A stretch of DNA of 10,616 bases from Phycisphaerales bacterium (GTDB lineage: Bacteria; Planctomycetota; Phycisphaerae; Sedimentisphaerales; Anaerohalosphaeraceae). The DNA lies in NCBI GenBank assembly GCA_011055475.1, contig DSDH01000711.1, positions 1-10,616 of the forward strand, given 5' to 3'. The translations under genes were made by a program, and so were the position numbers. Below the pieces are notes generated by a model, which worked only from the letters and a program-made list of their open reading frames with translations, did no database searches and was not told the origin of the DNA. This document shows positions 1-6,124 of this stretch, piece by piece (positions within the stretch are counted from its first letter, which is position 1; each line of letters opens with the position of its first letter).

Positions 1-302
1 AGGCACTCCACGCGAAACCGCTCGATAAAGCCCATCCCACCCATGTCCGCGGCCAGGTTGTACACCTCGACGGCATCCTCGCAGGCCCGACGACAGTTGT
101 CCTCCTCGCGCAGGTCCAGGCACAGGCACTCCACGCCCGGCACCCGTTGATACCATTCCGGCAGCGGTTTCTTATCCACGGCGCGGATCCGCGTGAACCC
201 CTGCTCGTGGAAGTATCGACACAGGGCCCCGGCGATGAACCCGCCGGCGCCGGCGATCACAATCAGGTCATCCTTCTTCAGTTCAGTCTCGGCCGTCTTC
301 AT
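1..302 (-). CDS. NAD-dependent epimerase, GDP-mannose 3,5-epimerase-like (5' part, truncated by window edge)
   Basis: Only the first 100 codons are in the window; the gene continues beyond base 1. It starts at ATG 302-300, preceded by GGGAG six bases upstream. The protein begins with a short polar stretch, then a Rossmann beta-strand and glycine motif GAGGFIAG (residues 18-25). A DLRE segment follows (63-66), then VYNLAADMGGMGFIE (80-94). That last stretch is the hallmark of GDP-mannose 3,5-epimerases and close relatives in the extended short-chain dehydrogenase family, enzymes that use bound NAD to epimerise a nucleotide sugar in the cytoplasm. The catalytic Cys and Tyr-x-x-x-Lys region lies outside the window, so the exact reaction is inferred. 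It lies 114 bases downstream of the propeller gene on the same strand. I see no convincing promoter in the gap, only a TTGACG at 364-359 without a matching -10. Another nucleotide-sugar epimerase of the same subfamily is possible. Confidence 0.9.
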   Translation of the reverse strand, partial: MKTAETELKKDDLIVIAGAGGFIAGALCRYFHEQGFTRIRAVDKKPLPEWYQRVPGVECLCLDLREEDNCRRACEDAVEVYNLAADMGGMGFIERFRVEC

Positions 303-416
303 GCTGTTCTCCCGCGGTGGTTCGCCCCCCTGACGCACCTGTCTCATTCCATTCAGCCCGTCAATTCCCTATCCCAAACATCGTATCCGCCCAAACCAAG
401 CCCATGTACGGGGTTC

Positions 417-1628
417 TCATCGGGACGGGCCGAACACGTAAACGACACCGTCTTCAGCCCCAAATACCACGCGATTGGCCGCCACGGCGGGCGAGGTCAT
501 AACCGCCGCACCGATCTCGTACGACCACACCTCCTTGCCGTCCTCCAGGCTCAGCAGGTAGATGCGTCCATCGCCGCTGCCGAAGATCACCTTGTCGCCG
601 CAGACGACCGGCGAGCCGTCCACGTCGCCCTGTGTGGCGAACGTCCAGACCACCGAGCCGTCGGCGCGATTCAGACAGTGCAGACGCTGGTCCTGGGCCC
701 CGATCATCACGTAACGATCCGTCACCGCCGCCGAGGACAACAATGGGGCCTCGATATCGGCGTATTCCCAGACGACTTGTCCATCGGAGAGGTCAACGCA
801 CAGGAGCAGGCCGTCGTAGTTGCCGAGGTAGACGCGTCCATCGGCCAGGGCGGCCGACGCCGCGATGTACGCCCGGGCGTCGACCGTGCCGAGGGGTTTG
901 CCGTCGGCGGTATCCACGATGTGAATCTGCGCATCGCAGCCGCCCACGACCGCCCGGCCATCGCCGACGGCCGCGGTGCCGTTGATATAGTTGTCCGTCT
1001 CGTAGACCCAAAGCTCCTCGCCGTCGGAAGCGTTCATGCAGTACAGCCTCGTGTCATAGCTGCCGACCACGATGCCGATTGTCCCATCCGGTTGCGGGGC
1101 CAAGTTGGGGGCGCCGATGATCTTATCCCCCGTTTCGAACCGCCATCGCACATGGCCCGTTTCGGCGTCGAGGGCATACACGAACGTATCGTCCGACCCT
1201 ACGTACACCATGTTCTCGTGGACCAGCGGCGGCGCTTCAACGGCGCCCTTCGTCTCGAAGGACCATAACCGCTTGCCGGTCCGCAGATCCAGGGCATAGA
1301 TCCGTCCATCCAGCGAGCCGACGAAGACGCGACCCTGATCGACGACGGCCGAGGACTTGATCTTCCCTTGCGTCTTGTACTGCCAGACGAGACGCAGTGC
1401 ATCCGGCAATGTCCCCGTCGCCTGACCCCGCAAGGCGGGATCACCGCGCCAGATCGGCCAGGAAGCCTCGCCGAAGGAGGGGCTCGACGGGTCTGCACCG
1501 GGTGGCGCGGGCGCCACGTCCGGTGCCGGCGAGCGACGCCATAACAACACACCCACGACAATCGCGGCCAAAATCATGGCTTCCGCGACCGCCACCAGAC
1601 CGATGATCCATTTGCCTCGGGTCGTCAT
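417..1628 (-). CDS. Membrane-anchored PQQ-like (BamB/COG1520-type) eight-bladed beta-propeller protein
   Basis: The 403-residue protein has one N-terminal membrane segment (about 8-30) and a proline/alanine-rich linker (34-56). The planctomycete-style entry motif WPIWRGDP (57-64) follows. Seven full PQQ-like repeats come next, plus a last partial one (387-401) that would pair with the first strand (LRLVWQYKT, 78-86) to close an eight-bladed propeller. Blades carry the usual Y/V-x-G-x-x-D-G-x-(I/V)-Y-A-L-D-x-x-(T/D)-G-x-x-x-W pattern, for example at 102-123 and 142-162. The repeat at 226-250 lacks its Trp. The propeller should face the extracytoplasmic side. I see no dehydrogenase catalytic residues, so a scaffold or binding role like BamB is more likely than an enzyme. 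I chose ATG 1628 over a TTG at 1802. GGGAGCAGG lies just upstream, the extra 58 residues look non-protein, and a candidate promoter falls inside that extension. Confidence 0.92.
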   Translation of the reverse strand: MTTRGKWIIGLVAVAEAMILAAIVVGVLLWRRSPAPDVAPAPPGADPSSPSFGEASWPIWRGDPALRGQATGTLPDALRLVWQYKTQGKIKSSAVVDQGRVFVGSLDGRIYALDLRTGKRLWSFETKGAVEAPPLVHENMVYVGSDDTFVYALDAETGHVRWRFETGDKIIGAPNLAPQPDGTIGIVVGSYDTRLYCMNASDGEELWVYETDNYINGTAAVGDGRAVVGGCDAQIHIVDTADGKPLGTVDARAYIAASAALADGRVYLGNYDGLLLCVDLSDGQVVWEYADIEAPLLSSAAVTDRYVMIGAQDQRLHCLNRADGSVVWTFATQGDVDGSPVVCGDKVIFGSGDGRIYLLSLEDGKEVWSYEIGAAVMTSPAVAANRVVFGAEDGVVYVFGPSR

Positions 1629-1655
1629 ATCCTGCTCCCAACGGGTCCGGGGAGC

Positions 1656-1683
1656 ATCATACATGAATCGGTCCGATCCGCAA
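1656..1683 (-). promoter_or_regulatory. Candidate sigma-70-like promoter for the propeller gene
   Basis: Reading the minus strand, TTGCGG (1683-1678), a 16-base spacer and TATGAT (1661-1656) stand about 28 bases before the chosen ATG. The -10 matches five of six consensus bases; the -35 is weak (three of six). The position supports the downstream start at 1628. This is pattern matching only. Confidence 0.33.
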
Positions 1684-1798
1684 ACGATCAAACGCAAGAG
1701 GCTCGCGCGCCATGGGCGCAAGAAAGCCCCGCTCGACCGGGCCATGCCGAGCGGAGCGATCCAAGGGGTAAGCACTGCGTTGAATCGAAAACCGTCGC

Positions 1799-1891
1799 TC
1801 AACGGTTGAATTCGTCGAAGTTCTCTTCGTCGGTCAACGGAATCTGCCGCGCCGGGGCGCGGGCCGGCTCCTGCGAGCCCGGGTCCTGCAT
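1799..1891 (-). CDS. Doubtful small ORF, 30 residues, acidic C-terminus
   Basis: An ATG at 1891-1889 opens a 30-codon frame ending in TGA at 1801-1799. Its C-terminal part, PLTDEENFDEFNR, is acidic and looks more protein-like than a typical shadow frame. About 26 of 30 codons end in G or C, as expected in this genome. Against it, the Shine-Dalgarno is poor: GAGG lies 11 bases upstream and GGGG almost touches the ATG. I recognise no family, and the frame could be chance. If real, it would lie just upstream of the propeller gene on the same strand. A GTG at 1903-1901 is an alternative start. Confidence 0.2.
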   Translation of the reverse strand: MQDPGSQEPARAPARQIPLTDEENFDEFNR

Positions 1892-1964
1892 ATCCCCATC
1901 CACCTCTGGCCGGCTAACACCGCCGTTTGGCCCGCGAAAGGCTGGGCGCACCGAATCGGGTGCG

Positions 1965-1970
1965 TATACT
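1965..1970 (+). promoter_or_regulatory. Candidate -10 element for the monooxygenase/dehydrogenase pair
   Basis: TATACT (five of six matches to TATAAT) lies 38 bases before the ATG at 2009. No good -35 is found at 16-18 bases upstream, so an activator or an alternative sigma factor would be needed if this is the promoter. Confidence 0.28.
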
Positions 1971-2008
1971 GTCCCGGGAGCGCGAAACGGTCTGGGAAAG
2001 GGGATATC

Positions 2009-2329
2009 ATGCTGATCGTCCACGTATCGGTTGACGTGTTGCCGGACAAGGTGGAGGCCTTCAGGGCGGCGACGCTGGAAAACGCCCGCCACAGCCTTCG
2101 GGAGCCGGGGATCGCCCGGTTCGACGTGATCCAGCAGCAGGACGACCCAACGAAGTTCCTGCTGGTGGAGGTGTATCGCACGGCCGAGGATCCGGCGCGG
2201 CACAAGGAGACGGCGCATTACCAGACGTGGCGCGACACGGTGGCGGACATGATGGCCCGGCCGCGGAGCAGTGTAAAGTACCACAACGTCTTCCCGGACG
2301 AAGACGGCTGGGACTCGGCCAAGCCATGA
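2009..2329 (+). CDS. ABM-domain protein (LsrG-like / putative quinol monooxygenase)
   Basis: The 106-residue protein covers a single antibiotic-biosynthesis-monooxygenase (dimeric ferredoxin-like) domain, close to the normal length of this family. It opens with the beta-strand MLIVHVSVDV. Next come the helix around 12-30, EPGIARFDV (32-40), the strand KFLLVEVYRT (49-58) and the signature ARHKETAHYQTW (63-74). The last resembles the HKxTxHYxT pattern of LsrG and related monooxygenases. Family members are small cytoplasmic enzymes without metal or flavin that oxidise or isomerise quinols and related compounds. The substrate here is unknown. The ATG has a clear AGGGG five bases upstream. Its stop overlaps the next gene's start (ATGA, 2326-2329), so the two are almost surely translated together. 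That points to one small pathway with the alcohol dehydrogenase. The C-terminal ten residues are a charged tail outside the domain. Confidence 0.9.
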   Translation: MLIVHVSVDVLPDKVEAFRAATLENARHSLREPGIARFDVIQQQDDPTKFLLVEVYRTAEDPARHKETAHYQTWRDTVADMMARPRSSVKYHNVFPDEDGWDSAKP

Positions 2330-3486
2330 GTGGGGCGGCTTTCGAATTTGCGACGGCCGGACGGATCGTGTTTGGATGCGGAGCAGCGCAGCAGTTGCCC
2401 GCGCTGGCTGGACCTCTGGGCCGATCCGCCCTGGTGCTGACCGGATCGAGGCCTGACCGATATGAGGCGATCCTGCGGCCGATGGAGGAGACTGGCTGCA
2501 TCCGGGCTCGGCGAAGCGTGGGCGGCGAGCCGACGACATCTGGGGTGCAGGCCCTGGCCGCTGAGGCACGGGATGCCGGCGTGGATCACGTGATCGCGAT
2601 CGGCGGTGGCAGCGTGATCGACGCGGGTAAGGCCGTGGCGGCGATGCTGACCAATCCGGGGGATCTGCTGGACTACCTGGAGGTGGTGGGCCGGGGCCGG
2701 GCGCTGGCGCACCGGCCGGTGCCGCTGGTGGCGGTCAGCACGACGGCCGGGGCGGGCGCGGAGGTGACCCGCAACGCCGTGCTCAAGGTGCCGGACAGGC
2801 AGGTGAAGGTCTCGATGCGACACGCGTGGCTATTGCCGACGGTGGCCCTCGTAGACCCGGAACTGACCGCCTCGATGCCGCCGGAGGTGACCGCGGCGAC
2901 CGGGCTCGATGCCCTGACCCAACTGCTGGAGGCCTTCGTGGGCCGCAAGGCCAACCCGCTGACCGACGGTTTCTGTCGCGAGGGGCTTTCGCGGGCCGCA
3001 CGCTCGCTCGAACGGGCCTGGGCCGATGGCGGGGACCTCACGGCGCGGACGGATATGTCCCTGGCGGCGCTGCTGGGCGGCATGGCGCTGGCCAACGCGG
3101 GGCTCGGCGCCGTCCATGGGTTTGCCGGACCGCTGGGCGGGATAATCGAGGCGCCGCACGGGGTGATCTGCGCCCGGTTGCTGCCCCACGTCGTGGCCGC
3201 CAACGTCGCGGCGTTGCGCCAGCGAGGCCCGGCCGTGGGACTGGAGCGTTTCAATGAGCTGGCCCGGCTGCTGACCGGCTGCGAAGAGGCCCGGGCTCAG
3301 GATGCCGTCGCATGGATTCGTTCCTTGTGTGACCGGTTGCAGGTCCCGGCGTTGCGATCCTTCGGCTTGTGCTCCGAACTCATTCCCGAAGCGGTCGCCA
3401 AGGCGCAGAAGGCCAGCAGCATGAAGGGCAATCCCGTCGAGCTGACGGACTCCGAGTTGACGGCGATTGTCCAAGCCACCCTGTAG
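2326..3486 (+). CDS. Iron-type (family III) alcohol dehydrogenase with altered metal-site residues
   Basis: The protein has 386 residues, normal length for the Fe-ADH family, which interconverts alcohols and aldehydes (or reduces maleylacetate-like substrates) with NAD(P)H. Visible features are the N-terminal dinucleotide domain, IGGGSVIDAGKA (92-103), TTAGAGAEVT (139-148, usually TTxGTGSE), the Asp metal ligand in ATGLDALTQ (D195), and the His ligands H264 (VHG) and H278 (APHG). Two positions differ from the FucO pattern. The ligand His of DALTH is Gln199, and the second His of VHxxxH is Gly268. I recall other family members with DALTQ and VHGFAGPLGG, so this may be a distinct clade, not a broken enzyme. 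I took ATG 2326, which overlaps the upstream stop, because upstream in-frame sequence is a shadow of the ABM gene. Metal, cofactor and substrate cannot be assigned. Confidence 0.94.
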   Translation: MSGAAFEFATAGRIVFGCGAAQQLPALAGPLGRSALVLTGSRPDRYEAILRPMEETGCIRARRSVGGEPTTSGVQALAAEARDAGVDHVIAIGGGSVIDAGKAVAAMLTNPGDLLDYLEVVGRGRALAHRPVPLVAVSTTAGAGAEVTRNAVLKVPDRQVKVSMRHAWLLPTVALVDPELTASMPPEVTAATGLDALTQLLEAFVGRKANPLTDGFCREGLSRAARSLERAWADGGDLTARTDMSLAALLGGMALANAGLGAVHGFAGPLGGIIEAPHGVICARLLPHVVAANVAALRQRGPAVGLERFNELARLLTGCEEARAQDAVAWIRSLCDRLQVPALRSFGLCSELIPEAVAKAQKASSMKGNPVELTDSELTAIVQATL

Positions 3487-3525
3487 CCCAAGACCTTCTT
3501 CAACGCATCGACGGCGAACTGCGGC

Positions 3526-4959
3526 TCAGTCTTCGTCGGTGGTCACGGGTGGCATCGATTCTCCGGGCGACATGGCCGCGGCGGTCTTGGACCGGCGCTC
3601 ATAGACCGAGGCCTTCTCGCGATCGAACTCCGGCCCTCGCCCCTTGACGATCTCCTTTTGATCGATAACGAATTCCACGTGCTGGATCAGTGCCCAGGCG
3701 CTGTTGTCCCACCGCATCTGATGGCCTCGCTGGTGGGCCTGGCGTTCCATCTTGAGACGCTTATCCGGATTGAAGACCAGGTAATCAAGGGCCTGGGCGA
3801 TCTGCTCAACACCGGGTGGGCCGGGATCGACGAGGATGCCCCGGGCGTAGCGGCCGATCACCAGCCCCGGAGGGCAGGGCTTGTTGGAGTGGAGCAGCTC
3901 GACGGCGTAGTGGAATTTGGTCGTAATGGCCGCCCGGCCCGACCCGACCGTGTCGGCCAGAATACCGCTGGACATCTGCTCCATGTTCAGATAGGGCAGC
4001 ACCATCACATTCGTTGCGGCATAGAGTTTCAGGAGAAGATGCTCTTCAAGAAACGTGTCGAGGAACACCACGTCGTGCGCGTGGCAGTCGGCCTGCGTCA
4101 GATCCTGCGTGCGACACCACCGCAAGCCCGTGTCCTGCAAGGATTGGTCCAGTTGCGCGGTGAACTCCCGATAGGGCGCCCCGCCCTCGGCCTTGACAAA
4201 GTCCGGGTGCGCCTGGCCGGCGATCAGGTAGACGATGCGCTGCCGCTGAGCCGGCGTGAGGGACTCGGTCACGAATCGTCCATACGCCTGAATCCCGTAG
4301 GCAATCCCCTTGCCCGGTGACAGCAGACCGAGCGTAGTCGCCAGAAACATATCCCGCAGTCCAAAAGCGGTCTTGATCCCCAAGCGGTCGAACTGAGACG
4401 GATGCCACATGCGAATGCCGTGATCGATATGTTTGAGCTTGCCGTGGTCGATGTGGTACACCGGGCCTTCCAACAGGTCGATCGCACACTCGGTGGTCAC
4501 GATCAGGCCGTCGCTGTTCTGCGCCAGATCGATCAGGACCTGCCGCTGGTGCTCATCCGGCTCGTTGAGGACGGTGTGCAGGTAGACCAGGGTGGTCAGG
4601 CCCTGCTGCCGAAACGCCCGGGCCATCTCGACGAAATTACGACCGCGAGCGTCGTTGCCGTGCTCATCCGGGTCCAGCCCGTACTCGTGCTGCAAGAGAA
4701 CGACCGTCGGGTTGCTTGACTCCTTGGCCCGGGCGATGATGTCGCGGGTGGCGTAGCGCCACGAGACGGGGTTGTACTGGTCGATAATCAGGTCGACGGG
4801 AATATGGTAGGGACCGTTGCCGTGGTCGATGGCGGCAACACGAATGTGGCCTATCTCCCCGGTGAAGTGCTCCAGCGCGTTGGCCAGATCGCGGCTGAAC
4901 GTGCCCAAGCCGCACCGTCGCGGGGGGTAGGTGCTGACGATTCGCACGTTAAACGGCAT
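3526..4959 (-). CDS. GT-B fold glycosyltransferase, last gene of the glycan operon
   Basis: The 477-residue protein starts with VRIVSTYPPRRCGLGTFSRD (5-24), a typical N-terminal loop of GT4-like enzymes. It has an HEYG motif (91-94), LHTV (127-130), a phosphate-binding-type segment GLLSPGKG (211-218), and a donor-site region MEQMSSGILAD...GSGRAAITT (326-347) followed by FHYAVELL (349-356). GIL-V-DPG (374-380) is the usual post-donor strand. The common EGFGxxxxE motif is replaced by EQMSSG, as in a subset of GT4-like enzymes. The C-terminal 40 residues are charged and probably disordered. It should be cytoplasmic, moving a sugar from a nucleotide donor; the sugars are unknown. The chosen ATG overlaps the hydrolase stop by 11 bases, with GAGGA eight bases upstream. 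The longer frame to 5013 merely overlaps the upstream gene. It converges on the dehydrogenase gene, leaving 39 bases with no clear terminator. Confidence 0.94.
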   Translation of the reverse strand: MPFNVRIVSTYPPRRCGLGTFSRDLANALEHFTGEIGHIRVAAIDHGNGPYHIPVDLIIDQYNPVSWRYATRDIIARAKESSNPTVVLLQHEYGLDPDEHGNDARGRNFVEMARAFRQQGLTTLVYLHTVLNEPDEHQRQVLIDLAQNSDGLIVTTECAIDLLEGPVYHIDHGKLKHIDHGIRMWHPSQFDRLGIKTAFGLRDMFLATTLGLLSPGKGIAYGIQAYGRFVTESLTPAQRQRIVYLIAGQAHPDFVKAEGGAPYREFTAQLDQSLQDTGLRWCRTQDLTQADCHAHDVVFLDTFLEEHLLLKLYAATNVMVLPYLNMEQMSSGILADTVGSGRAAITTKFHYAVELLHSNKPCPPGLVIGRYARGILVDPGPPGVEQIAQALDYLVFNPDKRLKMERQAHQRGHQMRWDNSAWALIQHVEFVIDQKEIVKGRGPEFDREKASVYERRSKTAAAMSPGESMPPVTTDED

Positions 4960-6124
4960 TCCGGATGTCCTCAAAAAAGGGCGTTCTCTCCTGTTCGACG
5001 CAGGCGGCCGCATACAGGTACATCGCCGCCGACCAGGTTTGCCAGTCCTGGCCCATCGGCTCGCCGGTCTGAGCCTTGATCCACTCGTTGAAGCCGAAGG
5101 CCAGCCCGCGGCGGCGCGCCGGCGTGATGAGTTCGGTCAGCGCCGCCAGGCGACGTCGGGCCAGGCGCATCTTGCCCGCCGCGACGCAGGCGGCCACGTA
5201 GAAGCCACAGACAAACGGCCAGATGCCGCCGTTGTGATACTCGCCCGGTGGGTTGTAGATCCGGTAGCGATCGCGCCAATCGGGATCGTCCGGGCGGATG
5301 TACGGGAACAGGTTCGGCGGCAGGGATACGGCCAGTTCCTCGTTGCGCCGCAGGCTGCGGCACTCGGCCTCGACCCAGGTGACCATCGCCCGCGAGCGAT
5401 GCGGTGAGGCGATGCCCGACAAAACGGCCAGGCTGTTGCCCAGCAGGTCAAATCGTTCGCTGCGGTAGATCTTGTAGGACCACATCGCGTAGTAGGGCTT
5501 GCGTCGCAGAGCCAGGCCTTCGTGGACGTGCCGGTTCTGCCGTCCGCCCTGGATGGTGAAATGCCCCATCTGGTCAGCCATCGCCTCGGCCCACTCGGAC
5601 CGCCCCAGTAGTCGCAGGGCGCTGTACAGAACGGCGTTGACGTACAGCCCATAGCCCAGGACCCATTGCTCGTCGCGCCAGTCGCTGGTGGGCAGTTGCG
5701 CCACCAGGGGCCGGTCGGCCGGGCTCTGGTATTCCATCCAGCCAAGGGCGCGGTCGACCGCTTCGGCCAGGAACGAGGATTCGCCGGTGGCGCGACGGAA
5801 ACAGCCCGCGGCCAGCAGGAATAGCGGCGTGCAATCGCTGGCCCCCCGGTCCTCCGGATCGTGCACGAGCGAAGGGATATGCCCGCGTGTGGACTGATGA
5901 CGGGCCAAGATCTCCAGGGTCCGGCGAAGGGCCGCGACCAGTTTCAAGTCACCGCTGACCAGGATGCCCAGGGCCGCAATCATCAGGTCCCGCGTGTAGG
6001 GCTCGGGGTAGCCCCACCCGGCCGTGCGCGGCAGACCCCGACACGGGCCCCGCCGGTTGTGCCGCAAGACCTCCAGGGCCGCTTCCTTCGCCGGGCCGAC
6101 GATCTGCTCGAGCGCGCGGTCCAT
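4949..6124 (-). CDS. Cytoplasmic GH100-like (neutral invertase-type) (alpha/alpha)6 glycoside hydrolase
   Basis: The 391-residue, all-helical protein matches the motif order of alkaline/neutral invertases (GH100) and the related glucosidase/debranching superfamily. Motifs are PYTRDLMIAALG (42-53), GHIPSLVHD (81-89), SDCTPLFLLAAGCF (96-109), LLGNSLAVLSGIA (227-239), EYHNGGIWPF (295-304), FNEW (345-348) and QDWQTWSAAMYL (359-370). By analogy, Asp97 is the likely acid and Glu347 the likely nucleophile or base. There is no signal peptide, so it should act in the cytosol. At 391 residues it is slightly shorter than bacterial GH100 enzymes. Its ATG directly follows the TAG of the upstream glycosyltransferase with no gap, and it overlaps the next glycosyltransferase. 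A hydrolase between two transferases suggests trimming, turnover or quality control of their product; simple sucrose use is a weaker idea because neither transferase looks like a sucrose-phosphate synthase. Substrate is unknown; debranching-type activity remains possible. Confidence 0.9.
   Translation of the reverse strand: MDRALEQIVGPAKEAALEVLRHNRRGPCRGLPRTAGWGYPEPYTRDLMIAALGILVSGDLKLVAALRRTLEILARHQSTRGHIPSLVHDPEDRGASDCTPLFLLAAGCFRRATGESSFLAEAVDRALGWMEYQSPADRPLVAQLPTSDWRDEQWVLGYGLYVNAVLYSALRLLGRSEWAEAMADQMGHFTIQGGRQNRHVHEGLALRRKPYYAMWSYKIYRSERFDLLGNSLAVLSGIASPHRSRAMVTWVEAECRSLRRNEELAVSLPPNLFPYIRPDDPDWRDRYRIYNPPGEYHNGGIWPFVCGFYVAACVAAGKMRLARRRLAALTELITPARRRGLAFGFNEWIKAQTGEPMGQDWQTWSAAMYLYAAACVEQERTPFFEDIRNAV

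Larger units (their letters stand above)
1629..2008. other. Divergent intergenic region, 380 bases
   Basis: This gap separates the minus-strand propeller gene from the plus-strand monooxygenase-like gene. It should hold the control regions for both. I can see one promoter-like element facing each way and a doubtful 30-codon minus-strand ORF (1799-1891). I find no RNA-gene fold, no strong terminator with a T-run and no clear long inverted repeat. Confidence 0.6.

Noticed and set aside
1..136. 13-base direct repeat (1-13 and 124-136)
   Set aside because: Both copies lie in the epimerase gene and encode the similar short strings RVEC and GVECL; chance or codon-use similarity, with no further copies or mobile-element context.
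147..1268. Long plus-strand open frame opposite the epimerase and propeller genes
   Set aside because: It crosses two well-supported minus-strand genes and their gap, and its translation is Arg/His/Val-rich without domain features; a shadow of GC-rich coding sequence.
1799..2569. 256-codon minus-strand frame
   Set aside because: Most of it is antisense to the ABM and dehydrogenase genes and has Pro/Arg-rich shadow composition. Only its last 30 codons are kept, as a doubtful small ORF.
3487..3525. Possible bidirectional terminator between the convergent dehydrogenase and glycosyltransferase genes
   Set aside because: Only a five-base AAGAC/GTCTT pairing over a long loop and no T-run; too weak to call.
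3658..4320. 220-codon plus-strand frame opposite the last glycosyltransferase
   Set aside because: Antisense to clear GT-B motifs and rich in Arg/His/Val, as other shadows here.
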